A stretch of DNA of 18,825 nucleotides from Candidatus Nitrosopumilus sp. (GCA_030637455.1 DAOWGL010000015.1:1-18825), one strand, 5' to 3'; counted from the stretch's first letter, positions 5,249 to 13,019 are shown. Numbers and translations: made by a program. The notes: generated from the sequence alone by a model not told the origin.

Positions 5249-8206
5249 TTATTTCACATTAAAAAAGTCAGTTACTATAACATCATGGTATTGTAACTGA
5301 GTTACATATACACCAGATTCAAATCCTCTGGAAACAACTTCTGTGAATAACCCAGATGAATTATCTTTTAATGCAATTTCTTCAACCAAGTTACCTCTTT
5401 GATCATAAACATCTACAAACAAATCTTCTCTAAATGCAAGAGTTTTTTGAACTGCACCAGACACAATCAATTTGTCATCATCGTAAATGGCTTCAACTAC
5501 AGCAACGCGAGATCTAACTGGAAGATATCGTTCAATGATAATTTTTAATTCTTTTAGATTATTATCCACATCTTCAGCATCTTTATCTTTGAATGCAAAT
5601 TCAATTTCATTAATTACTGATGCAAATCTAGGGTTTTCAGAATAACTTTCACCACCGAATTTTTCAGCAAATGATTCTAATTCTTCAAATTCACGTGCCA
5701 AATCAACCATACTCAAATCAACAGCATTGTATTCATAGTCAAAGTCCTCTTCAACGTGAACAATTTGAGATGCTTTGGAATCTTTGTATTGTAACATTAC
5801 AACATAGAGTCCAGGATCAGCAGGAGCAATCCATTGAGTGAAGAAATTACCTTGTTTTGTATCTGTAAATTCCAGACTACTATGTGTGGTTCCATCCATA
5901 TTGTACACAGTAACATAGAGATTTTCACGTCTGTCAAAAACAGATTTTTCAGTAGCACCATTAATTATCCAAATACTTTTTTCAGCATCAAATGAAATAT
6001 CATAGATAATGCTATCATTGTGTAGTACCAAATGATCACTCAGATAGTCACCAATTTCTAAAATCTTCAATTCTGCATCGACAAAATTTGCCAATTCAAT
6101 CATATGATCAGCGTTTGCCATCATGACATTGTATTTATCAACATATTCAGAAAATCCGGCATTGTAAAAAGTAGAAACCATGTTTGAGAAAGTATCCAAT
6201 TTTTTACGAAATTCAATTCGTTTGATTTCATCAGCAGTGTAACCTACATCAGAACCATGTGGATCATTAGTATATGCTTGAGAAACCAAACTCCATTCAT
6301 CAAATAAATTACGAACTAATTCATCAGCTTGATCAAGATCATTTTTAATTACAAGATCTCGAACATTATCAATTTTTTCATTAAATGTTTCAGTGAATTC
6401 TATGTAATTTGGAAGGAATCGATTTTTAGTTAAACTCAATTCAACTAAATTTTCAAGTGATTTTGCACGTTGTAAAATATCACTTGCACGGATTTTGTAA
6501 GCATCTTTATTGTAAGAATCTAAATCACTTTGAATTTTTGGAGAAATGTCACTAACCCAACTCAATAACACCTCTATTCTATCAATTCTAGTTATTGAAG
6601 GACTTCCAGATTCCATTTGTTTGGCAGTATTCAAAATTCTTAATGCACTATCAATCAAGAATAGGTTTTCATAATCAGCTTGAAGTTCAGCCTTTTCTTT
6701 CATAGATTTGTATTGGAATTCTAAAATGGCTAAGGGATTCCTTTTCTCTCTTAATTCAGTCATTGATTGATCAAACTCAGAAACGATTTCTAAAATAGTA
6801 TCTATAGAATCAGCATTTTCAACTCGCTCTAAAAGTAACTTCCAATCATTAACTAGTGCTGAATCTACACCAGCTGCCTGAGAAATTTCCACACTTTTAC
6901 TAATTCTAGATGAAATGTCTAGAACTTGAGCCATTTGATTAATTTTTGATTCAGATTCTAGAATATCTTCAACTGAACTGGCCAATGCCAAATCACGCTC
7001 TAAAGCATTCCAATCAGGTTCAATTAAATTTGCAAGATCACTATTTTCTTCAGAATCAGAAGAGATGAATCTATCAACATGGTCTAATTCTCGTAAAAGA
7101 ATGGCTGCCTGATGTAATTCGGTGACTCGTATTGATGAGGAAACTAATTCATCAATTGACTCTTTGGCCATAAGAGAAGGTTTTAGAGATTCCCAATCAT
7201 TTTGAACCAGACGATAAAGATCACTTTGTTTTCTAGAAATAACATCAAGATATCTAGATTTTGAAAGAACATCAATAAGTTCACCAATTTCGTCTGAGAA
7301 TACAGGAGCAGTGCCCCTTGCAAAAATAAATCCAACCTCATTTTTTACAGATTTGCTCATTACTGTATCAGATTTTTTCATCAAATTCAAAAGAGTCTCT
7401 TCTAATTCATCAAAAGTTGGAGCTCTTTGATTTGTAACTTTTTCAGGATTTACATTTTTTACGTCTACGAATGCATCAGTTAACAAATCAATTGCTTTGG
7501 TTTTATCCCCAATTTCATAATAAAAAATAGATGTAAAAATAATTTCATCAATTGATTTTGCCACTTCAAAAGAAATTTCATCATCAGCCAATAATTTTTT
7601 GACTGAATCTAATGATGAAGATACGGCAGGTCTAATCAAAGGATCAATTTCAATTATCAAATCATCTACAAAGAACTCGCTCCACAAACCTACAAAATCA
7701 GATTCTAATTGAGATAAATCATTTGAAGTAGAATTAGAGAAAGGAGGTAAGATATTAAATAATTTTCCAATTACATTGCTATGAGAGATTATCAAGTTTT
7801 GAGCAGACAAAATCATTTGTTCTTTACCAGGTTCTGAAAAAAAATCAGATGAAACATTGAATGTGGTAGATTTTGAATAATCCCCATAGAATAACTTTAT
7901 TTCGTATTCTCCAGAAATACCACAAATTCTACCTTTCAAAGGAATGACATCTGTAATGAAAGCACCATTGGGTAATGGCATTAATTGTTGAATTTGACAC
8001 AAATCACCTTGAGGATTAATGATTTGCATGATCAAAAAAGAATCATCTAAAAGATTTGCAATTTGTCCATAAACAAACAAGGGCTCACCACTCTCATAAC
8101 TACCAAAATTTTCGAGTATTGTAATTCTGTCAGGAGTTTGAGCTGATGCATATACAGGCATCAAAAGTAAAACAAATAGGCTCAAAACGACTGGAATTCT
8201 ACTCAT
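5249..8206 (-). CDS. Large secreted protein with Ig-like modules and helical repeats (985 aa)
   Basis: The protein begins with a classical signal peptide (residues 1-22, cut after ASA), so it is exported. Residues 27-118 form a beta-rich Ig-like module with the only two cysteines (Cys70, Cys95), which could pair. Residues 130-720 are predominantly helical. Within them, three segments open with a D-W pair (337-338, 398-399, 454-455; spacing 61 and 56), each followed by a similar helix-helix pattern. Two more Ig-like modules lie at about 735-818 and 905-985, alignable to each other (REDLFVDVYDQRGN against RENLYVTVYNMDGT; GVYVTQLQY against GLYVVMLQY). There is no C-terminal membrane helix, so it is either released or held non-covalently in the S-layer. 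A TATA-like element at 8230-8240 fits the ATG at 8206. The exact function is unknown; cell-surface structure or adhesion is inferred. Confidence 0.85.
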   Translation of the reverse strand: MSRIPVVLSLFVLLLMPVYASAQTPDRITILENFGSYESGEPLFVYGQIANLLDDSFLIMQIINPQGDLCQIQQLMPLPNGAFITDVIPLKGRICGISGEYEIKLFYGDYSKSTTFNVSSDFFSEPGKEQMILSAQNLIISHSNVIGKLFNILPPFSNSTSNDLSQLESDFVGLWSEFFVDDLIIEIDPLIRPAVSSSLDSVKKLLADDEISFEVAKSIDEIIFTSIFYYEIGDKTKAIDLLTDAFVDVKNVNPEKVTNQRAPTFDELEETLLNLMKKSDTVMSKSVKNEVGFIFARGTAPVFSDEIGELIDVLSKSRYLDVISRKQSDLYRLVQNDWESLKPSLMAKESIDELVSSSIRVTELHQAAILLRELDHVDRFISSDSEENSDLANLIEPDWNALERDLALASSVEDILESESKINQMAQVLDISSRISKSVEISQAAGVDSALVNDWKLLLERVENADSIDTILEIVSEFDQSMTELREKRNPLAILEFQYKSMKEKAELQADYENLFLIDSALRILNTAKQMESGSPSITRIDRIEVLLSWVSDISPKIQSDLDSYNKDAYKIRASDILQRAKSLENLVELSLTKNRFLPNYIEFTETFNEKIDNVRDLVIKNDLDQADELVRNLFDEWSLVSQAYTNDPHGSDVGYTADEIKRIEFRKKLDTFSNMVSTFYNAGFSEYVDKYNVMMANADHMIELANFVDAELKILEIGDYLSDHLVLHNDSIIYDISFDAEKSIWIINGATEKSVFDRRENLYVTVYNMDGTTHSSLEFTDTKQGNFFTQWIAPADPGLYVVMLQYKDSKASQIVHVEEDFDYEYNAVDLSMVDLAREFEELESFAEKFGGESYSENPRFASVINEIEFAFKDKDAEDVDNNLKELKIIIERYLPVRSRVAVVEAIYDDDKLIVSGAVQKTLAFREDLFVDVYDQRGNLVEEIALKDNSSGLFTEVVSRGFESGVYVTQLQYHDVIVTDFFNVK

Positions 8207-8229
8207 AAGGATCCAAATCGAGGCTCATA

Positions 8230-8240
8230 CTACTTAAAAC
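8230..8240 (-). promoter_or_regulatory. TATA-like promoter of the 985-aa surface protein gene
   Basis: On the minus strand this reads GTTTTAAGTAG, centred about 28 nt before the ATG at 8206. It suggests the surface protein gene is transcribed independently of the zinc-protein gene that ends at 8284. Confidence 0.4.
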
Positions 8241-8283
8241 TTGAGCAGCTATGATATGAAAAATTTTCAATAGTTTTGATAAA

Positions 8284-8499
8284 TTAAGCCATGACAACCA
8301 CCATTGAATGGTTGCCAGACTTAATTTGGGGCACAGCGTTGGTTTGGTCGGTCTGGTAAGACATACAAAATGAATGAAATTGCTCTGGAGTAATTGTCGA
8401 ACATTTATCACAGATCATTCTGTTAGATTTGAAACATTGTGAACATTTAGAATGCTCATACAATTTTCCACCACAATTTCGACAAGATTCATCAGGCAA
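8284..8499 (-). CDS. Small multi-zinc protein (71 aa)
   Basis: The start is a TTG at 8499; no ATG precedes the first cysteines. Seven cysteines and two histidines are arranged as Cys6-x2-Cys9, His16, Cys19-x2-Cys22, Cys30-x2-Cys33 and His42-x2-Cys45, enough for two structural zinc sites. The short segments between pairs look like zinc knuckles. The C-terminal 25 residues are not metal-binding and appear flexible. A TATA-like stretch (TTATATTTAATT on the minus strand, 8524-8535) lies about 31 nt upstream. The family is not recognised. Nucleic-acid or protein binding is plausible, and no enzymatic motif is seen. A shorter overlapping frame (8199-8411) in another phase lacks these features. Confidence 0.75.
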   Translation of the reverse strand: MPDESCRNCGGKLYEHSKCSQCFKSNRMICDKCSTITPEQFHSFCMSYQTDQTNAVPQIKSGNHSMVVVMA

Positions 8500-8576
8500 T
8501 TATATTCAAAATAAATTATTGAAAATTAAATATAAGAAACACGTAGAAATTGTTCATCACATAGCTCAGTAAGAGG

Positions 8577-8588
8577 AAGAATATATTG
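8577..8588 (+). promoter_or_regulatory. TATA-like promoter of the methyltransferase gene
   Basis: AGAATATATTGG is centred about 25 nt before the ATG at 8609, the spacing expected for leaderless initiation. The divergent zinc-protein gene has a separate element at 8524-8535, so this pair does not share a single box. Confidence 0.45.
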
Positions 8589-8608
8589 GAAAAAAGTGAT
8601 CAAAAGTC

Positions 8609-9238
8609 ATGGATAAAGTTAGAGAGACTTTTGATAAATGGGCTCAAAATGGAAGAGCAGAACTTATGGAGGAGGAACATGGCAAAAACGTTTTAAAATT
8701 TTTAGAATCAATATCATTTGATAAACCATTTACATTTTTAGATGTAGGTTGTGGAAATGGGTGGGTAGTGAGAAAAATTGCAAAAGAAGTGGATTGTAAG
8801 AAATCCATAGGCATAGATAAAAGTAAAAAAATGATCATGCAATCTAAAAAAAAGATAGAGAGTAAAAAAGAAGGATACATTCACACAGACATAGAATCTA
8901 TGAATTATAGAGGAAAATTTAATTTCATTTTTTCTATGGAATCACTTTACTACTCAGATTCGATTGAAATCGCACTTGAAAAAATATACAAATTGTTAAA
9001 GCCAGGCGGGCAATTTTTCTGTGGGACTGATTTTTACACAGATAATAAAGCAACCGCAAGATGGGCAGGAATAATGAAAATCCAGATGCACCTGCATTCA
9101 AAAAAAGAATGGAGAGAATTTTTCAAAAAAGTAGGCTTTGATGTAAAAACCAAAAACATCAAAGATTTGAAAAACAAGAAGAAATGGAAAAGAGAACACG
9201 GCACATTGTTCATTATAGGCACAAAACCTGAAAAGTAA
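8609..9238 (+). CDS. Class I SAM-dependent methyltransferase (209 aa)
   Basis: Motif I of the Rossmann-like methyltransferase fold is clear: FLDVGCGNGW (43-52), binding S-adenosylmethionine. An acidic residue after strand 2 follows in IGIDKS (Asp70), then an acidic patch at HTDIES (92-97). Motif IV sits in FIFSMESLYYS (106-116), and LLKPGGQFF (129-137) is the usual post-motif signature of the Methyltransf_11/25 group. The C-terminal 45 residues are very lysine-rich (KTKNIKDLKNKKKWK), which suggests contact with RNA or another polyanion. The substrate is unknown; small molecules, quinones, tRNA or rRNA are all possible. Its last codons overlap the probable promoter region of the RNase P RNA. 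Confidence 0.87.
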   Translation: MDKVRETFDKWAQNGRAELMEEEHGKNVLKFLESISFDKPFTFLDVGCGNGWVVRKIAKEVDCKKSIGIDKSKKMIMQSKKKIESKKEGYIHTDIESMNYRGKFNFIFSMESLYYSDSIEIALEKIYKLLKPGGQFFCGTDFYTDNKATARWAGIMKIQMHLHSKKEWREFFKKVGFDVKTKNIKDLKNKKKWKREHGTLFIIGTKPEK

Positions 9239-9269
9239 TACTCAAATCTCATAACAAAATACAACATTC

Positions 9270-9552
9270 ATGTGAGCTGGAGCACGACACGCTGCTACGG
9301 CAGAGGAAACTCCTCCCTCCAAACAGGAAATGTGATCTGGAGATAGATAATCAGAGATGGTTGGCAACGGAGCAGAAAATAATCCAATATGGCGCACTAT
9401 GATGGCAAAACCTGAGGTTTCCATAAAAGGAATGAAAAAGACGACCCACATGGAGCAAAGCCAAACAGAACTAATAGTTCCTGTACTAAGTTCAGGTAGG
9501 CTGCAAAGCGAAATATCGTGAAAACAGAAGGAGGGTTACTCCCAGCACACAT
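9270..9552 (+). ncRNA. rnpB: RNase P RNA (archaeal)
   Basis: The catalytic RNA of RNase P, which removes tRNA 5' leaders. Recognition is by conserved regions and pairings found by eye. CR-I appears as GAGGAAACTCC (9303-9313). CR-V appears as ACAGAAGGAGGGTTACTCC, the archaeal counterpart of the bacterial ACAGAA...GGCTTAT block. P4 forms between 9315-9320 (CCCTCC) and 9530-9535 (GGAGGG). P2 pairs 9283-9287 (CACGA) with 9516-9520 (TCGTG). P3 is a CTGC-TACG-GCAG hairpin (9292-9303). P1 pairs ATGTG and GCTGG at 9270-9280 with CCAGC and CACAT at 9542-9552, which fixes the ends. An AGCAGAAAAT block at 9371-9380 fits the CR-II/III region. The stretch is markedly GC-richer than its surroundings and has no credible protein frame. 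Confidence 0.9.
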
Positions 9553-9553
9553 A

Positions 9554-9559
9554 TTTTTT
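9554..9559 (+). terminator. T-run terminator of RNase P RNA
   Basis: Six consecutive T residues directly follow the closing strand of P1. Archaeal RNA polymerase stops on such runs without needing a hairpin. Confidence 0.6.
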
Positions 9560-9611
9560 AAATTGGATAATAATTAATATATGAAATTCATAAAACATGT
9601 GAATATAGGAA

Positions 9612-9713
9612 ATGGTGAAAAGAATTCAATGCCCTCATTGTAAAAAACATCTTGCAGGGAAAGGACATCTAGACAGACACGTTAGGACAATCCATAAAAA
9701 AGTAAAGAACTAA
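9612..9713 (+). CDS. Single C2H2 zinc-finger microprotein (33 aa)
   Basis: ATG at 9612, TAA at 9711-9713. The 33 residues are essentially one complete C2H2 finger, Cys7-x2-Cys10-x12-His23-x4-His28, with basic residues at both ends (MVKR and KKVKN). The core GHLDRHVRTIH has the HxxxxH spacing and hydrophobic Leu of true DNA-binding fingers. Net charge is strongly positive. Lengths this short are commonly missed by gene callers. Its stop is two bases from the stop of the convergent RHH gene. It may assist a larger DNA- or RNA-binding complex; alone it could only contact about three base pairs. Confidence 0.75.
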   Translation: MVKRIQCPHCKKHLAGKGHLDRHVRTIHKKVKN

Positions 9714-9715
9714 AA

Positions 9716-9859
9716 TTATTTTAGACCTTTTTCCAATACGTCATTTATAATTCCAGAAAAACTCACAGTTGATGAAGATTCTTTGATTTTCTTTGCTTGT
9801 AAAGATCTGAGTTTTTTTGCAATATCACTATTGAGCATAATTGTAATTCTCTCAGACAT
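9716..9859 (-). CDS. Ribbon-helix-helix (CopG-like) DNA-binding protein (47 aa)
   Basis: ATG at 9859, stop at 9716-9718. The 47 residues follow the RHH order: a short beta-strand (ERITIMLN, 3-10), helix A (SDIAKKLRSLQAKKIK, 11-26), a loop, and helix B (FSGIINDVLEKGLK, 34-47) with the expected hydrophobic spacing. RHH proteins bind DNA as dimers through the paired strands and commonly repress their own genes. There is no toxin or partner gene next to it, so a stand-alone regulator is more likely than an antitoxin. A TATA-like GTAAATATCAT lies about 25 nt upstream on the minus strand. Confidence 0.75.
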   Translation of the reverse strand: MSERITIMLNSDIAKKLRSLQAKKIKESSSTVSFSGIINDVLEKGLK

Positions 9860-9980
9860 TACTAATTATGATATTTACTAGTATTTTGAATAATAAGAAA
9901 ATAATTTTTTAACAACCGCATCAAAGGCCGCGAATATTCCCATTTATGGAAATATTAAGAAGTGTAAATTGAGACTAGAA
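9860..9980. other. Noncoding gap with imperfect inverted repeat
   Basis: This 121-bp gap lies upstream of the RHH gene and downstream of the Cys-tail protein gene. It contains the inverted repeat AATATTCCC / GGAAATATT (9933-9941 and 9948-9956; 8 of 9 pairs, 6-nt loop). Next to it is a short GC-rich patch, CCGCATCAAAGGCCGCG, in otherwise AT-rich sequence. I see no open frame or tRNA-like fold. The repeat could be a regulator site or part of the 3' end of the gene ending at 9981. Confidence 0.35.
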
Positions 9981-11345
9981 TTAACTCATTGATCTAACTT
10001 GTTCTTTACAGATATCTGCACCACATTTGCATGTTCCATCACAAAGACATGCACCTTGCATTTCACAATCACATTCTGAACCCATTTCAACAGATGCTGC
10101 ACATCCACATGCTGCCTCATCCTGAGATGAAGGAGTTGTTTGTGGCGGTGGACTCTGTTGAGAAGGTTCATCATAATGACTCCGTGTTTGTTGGTAATCA
10201 GTGTCATCTTTTAATTGAGCTTCACCTCTATTGGTTTGATATCCACCAGAAGATGCACTAGTTTCATAACCAACTAATCTACTAGGATCAATTCCTGTTT
10301 GTCCTGATTGTTCATTTTTGAGTGAACGATTACTGAAAATAAAAAATCCTATACCACCAATTGCGGCCATTGCAGCCATACCGTAAACTATCATCACTGG
10401 GAAATCACCAGTGGATGTTGTGGCATATCCTTCTGGAGGAGTTGGTGTGACACCTGCAATTTCAATACCATCCAAATTATCTAAAGCACCAAATCCAATA
10501 GTGGACAAATTTGCCGTATCAGATGATTGAACGCTTCTAACAACATATAGTTGATCAGCCATTACCTCAGCTTCAAAGACTCTTTCAACTTGTCTTCCTT
10601 CTCTAATACTACTTTCACCCATGGTCCATGTTGATATAACGAATCCTGAGATTTCATCGTCTAGTCCAAAAGTTCCAGCATCTACATTGATTCCAGTTGG
10701 ATCAAATAGAAAATGCCAGTTAGTTAATGGTTGTTCTAAAATAAAGTCAGCATTAATGAGAGGCGTTCTTAAAATTTCTTCTGCTTCAGTTCCATCAAAG
10801 TATGTGTAAACTTCGGGTTCATTATCTCTTAAAATGTTAATTGGGATATTAATTTCAATACCGTCAATGACAACTTCTTTATCAGTAGTTAGTGCTCTCC
10901 AACCCAAATCAATCAAGGTTCTTTGGCCATCATCAGTGATCACATAATCACTCAAAGTTCCTTCTAAAATTACACGGTAATCAACTGAAGTGTTGATGTT
11001 TCTAGCTTTAAGATGAAAATCATAAGTTACATTCAAGTCACTAATTTGTGCTTGACTACCATCATTGGCAATACCACGATTTAGTTCTGCCATAAGTGCT
11101 TGAACTCCAGGATTTGAAGAATCAGCAGTTCCATCTATAGTCCATTCTTTTCCTTTCAATTCATCAAAAAGATTTCCACCATTGGGATATTCAATGAAAA
11201 CAGTTTTTAGATAAGCTATTTTGAACGGAGATGTTTCATCATCAGGATTAATTCTTGCATCCAATTGTGCTGCCCAAACAGGAGTACTAGTACCAACAAC
11301 AATAAGAGTTGCTAGCAAAACAGACAACATTACAGCCCTAGACAC
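9981..11345 (-). CDS. Membrane-anchored surface protein with cysteine-rich cytoplasmic tail (454 aa)
   Basis: The start is GTG at 11345, with a TATA-like element (ATAAGTTTATTA, minus strand, 11369-11380) about 28 nt upstream. Residues 1-26 are a signal peptide ending in VWAA. Residues 27-310 are a beta-rich external domain with several possible N-glycosylation sites (for example NVT 105-107, NTS 118-120) and no cysteine. One membrane helix spans about 315-337, then NR begins a long polar linker rich in Gln, Pro and Ser (340-410). The last 42 residues contain all nine cysteines (413, 415, 425, 427, 433, 435, 439, 441, 446) as CGC, CDC, CLC and CKC pairs, as in metallothioneins. By topology this tail is cytoplasmic. 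Metal binding, copper in particular, is inferred; the family is not recognised. Confidence 0.85.
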   Translation of the reverse strand: MSRAVMLSVLLATLIVVGTSTPVWAAQLDARINPDDETSPFKIAYLKTVFIEYPNGGNLFDELKGKEWTIDGTADSSNPGVQALMAELNRGIANDGSQAQISDLNVTYDFHLKARNINTSVDYRVILEGTLSDYVITDDGQRTLIDLGWRALTTDKEVVIDGIEINIPINILRDNEPEVYTYFDGTEAEEILRTPLINADFILEQPLTNWHFLFDPTGINVDAGTFGLDDEISGFVISTWTMGESSIREGRQVERVFEAEVMADQLYVVRSVQSSDTANLSTIGFGALDNLDGIEIAGVTPTPPEGYATTSTGDFPVMIVYGMAAMAAIGGIGFFIFSNRSLKNEQSGQTGIDPSRLVGYETSASSGGYQTNRGEAQLKDDTDYQQTRSHYDEPSQQSPPPQTTPSSQDEAACGCAASVEMGSECDCEMQGACLCDGTCKCGADICKEQVRSMS

Positions 11346-11410
11346 GAGTAAAATACACGAAATTACGCTAATAAACTTATCCTAATTATCTAGATCGGTG
11401 ATTTTTGAAA

Positions 11411-11420
11411 AAGTAATATT
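11411..11420 (+). promoter_or_regulatory. TATA-like promoter of cofD-cofC
   Basis: AAGTAATATT is centred about 24 nt before the ATG at 11441. The later ATG at 11462 would be 45 nt away, so this element favours the longer CofD form with a leaderless start. Confidence 0.4.
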
Positions 11421-11440
11421 GAGTAACAAACTCTGCAAAT

Positions 11441-12382
11441 ATGGTTTTAGAGGAATATGATATGATAACAGTCTTAGCAGGTGGAACAGGTTCAGTCAAG
11501 CTAGTTCGAGGTCTAGTTGCCCAAGAATCCAAAGTTAATGTAATTAGTAATGTCGGAGACAATTATTGGCTATACGGACTATACGTTTGTCCAGATATTG
11601 ATACCATAGTTTACGGATTAGCAGATTTACTTGATCAAGAAAGAGGATGGGGAATGAAGAAAGACACATTCAACTTTTTACGTCAAATGGAAGTTTTTGG
11701 TGAAGAGACATGGTTTAGAGTAGGAGACAGAGATGCAGCCACTCATTTAATCAGAACTAACATGTTGAAAAATGGAAAGAATCTAAGTGACATTACAAAA
11801 TGGATGTGTGAAAAATTTGCAGTTACTGCAAATATCATACCAGTTACAGATAACAGTATTGAAACAAGAATTACTACAGATAAAGGAGAATTACATTTAC
11901 AAGAATATCATGTCAAACATAGAGGTAAAGATCCAATTGAAGGAATTCAATATATTGGAGCAGATAAAGCTCGTCCAAATCCTGAAGCAATAAATGCAAT
12001 TCATGATGCAGAGTTGGTAATTTTAGCTCCTGGAAATCCATTAACATCAATTGGTCCAATGCTTCAGATTAAAGGAATTAGAAAAGAATTATCAAAAATA
12101 AAGAAAAAGGTAGTTGCAGTCAGCCCATTGATTGGAGATAATGCAATTAGTGGACCTGCAGCAAAATACATGCAGGCTGCAGGAATTGAATCAAATGCTT
12201 ATGGATTAGCAAAAATGTATTCAGATGTATGTGCAAATATTATTGTAGATCCAAAGGATAAATCACTAGTAAAGAAAATTCAGAGTTTAGATATGAAAGT
12301 TTTTGAAACAAAGATTACTATGAAAAATAAAATTGCTGAAGACGCATTAGCAAATTTCATTTTAAAACAAGTACACGTGTAA
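11441..12382 (+). CDS. cofD: 2-phospho-L-lactate transferase, coenzyme F420 biosynthesis
   Basis: CofD joins the activated phospholactate (or phosphoenolpyruvate-type) unit to the deazaflavin Fo, forming the F420 core. Diagnostic pieces are LAGGTGSVKLVRGL (12-25), SNVGDN (36-41; usually NTGDD), CPDIDTIVYGL (50-60) with Asp52 and Asp54, and a later APGNPLTSIGPML block. Length (313 aa) matches the family. A second in-frame ATG at residue 8 is directly before the first strand and cannot be excluded. cofC follows after a single base, so the two consecutive pathway steps are co-transcribed. F420 then serves cytoplasmic reductases. Expression seems driven by the TATA-like element at 11411-11420. 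Confidence 0.93.
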   Translation: MVLEEYDMITVLAGGTGSVKLVRGLVAQESKVNVISNVGDNYWLYGLYVCPDIDTIVYGLADLLDQERGWGMKKDTFNFLRQMEVFGEETWFRVGDRDAATHLIRTNMLKNGKNLSDITKWMCEKFAVTANIIPVTDNSIETRITTDKGELHLQEYHVKHRGKDPIEGIQYIGADKARPNPEAINAIHDAELVILAPGNPLTSIGPMLQIKGIRKELSKIKKKVVAVSPLIGDNAISGPAAKYMQAAGIESNAYGLAKMYSDVCANIIVDPKDKSLVKKIQSLDMKVFETKITMKNKIAEDALANFILKQVHV

Positions 12383-12383
12383 T

Positions 12384-13019
12384 TTGAAAATAGCTGCAAT
12401 TATTCCTGTAAAGACTTTCTTAAATGCTAAAACACGTTTAGATTTATCTCAACAACAAGTAGAAGAATTATGCAAAATAATGTTAGAGGAAATTTTACAT
12501 ACTTTGTCAATTTCACCACAAATTGAAAAAACAATAATGGTAACTAAAGAACCAAAAGCAATTGAGATTGGAAAAAAATTCAATACAGTTACAATAATTG
12601 ATGAAAAAGAAGAGAGTGTCAATAGTGCAGTGGCATTAGCTGACAAATATCTTTTAGAAAACAATTTTGATGTATCAATTGTATTTCCTCAAGACATCCC
12701 ATTTATCAAAACTCAAGATATTGATTTCATGTTAAACTATAAGATGCACCCAAATTTTGCAATAATCGTTCCTTCGAGAAGATTTGATGGCACCAATGCA
12801 TTGGCAAGAATGCCAATAGATTTGATGGAAACTCACTATGATGAAGACAGTTACAAAATCCACATGAACACTGCAAAAGAGCACACACTCAATGTTGCAA
12901 TGGTGTTTGTGAAAAGGATAATGTGGGATGTAGACAACATGGAGGATCTCAAATTTCTACTAGAACAAAATGAAAAGCCAGAGATATCAGAAAAGATTAG
13001 AAAAGTGATAGAATTATAA
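12384..13019 (+). CDS. cofC: 2-phospho-L-lactate guanylyltransferase, F420 biosynthesis
   Basis: CofC activates 2-phospho-L-lactate (or a related acid) with GTP to make the donor used by CofD. The nucleotidyltransferase start motif is IIPVKTFLNAKTRL (6-19), followed by the metal/nucleotide-binding segment VFPQDIPF, and DVDNMEDL near the C-terminus. 211 aa is normal. The start codon is TTG, one base after the cofD stop, with no room for a separate promoter, so translation is probably coupled. Whether the acceptor is phospholactate or phosphoenolpyruvate in this lineage cannot be read from the sequence. Confidence 0.92.
   Translation: MKIAAIIPVKTFLNAKTRLDLSQQQVEELCKIMLEEILHTLSISPQIEKTIMVTKEPKAIEIGKKFNTVTIIDEKEESVNSAVALADKYLLENNFDVSIVFPQDIPFIKTQDIDFMLNYKMHPNFAIIVPSRRFDGTNALARMPIDLMETHYDEDSYKIHMNTAKEHTLNVAMVFVKRIMWDVDNMEDLKFLLEQNEKPEISEKIRKVIEL

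Noticed and set aside
8557..8590. tRNA-like D-arm sequence TAGCTCAGTAAGAG
   Set aside because: No acceptor stem, anticodon arm or T-arm (GGTTCGAATCC-like) follows; the DNA leads directly into the methyltransferase promoter.
9242..9451. Minus-strand open frame of 69 codons
   Set aside because: It lies across the RNase P RNA, in GC-rich structured sequence, with no domain features.
9716..9859. RHH gene as an antitoxin of a toxin-antitoxin pair
   Set aside because: No adjacent toxin-like frame; the neighbour on one side is a zinc finger on the opposite strand and on the other a noncoding gap.
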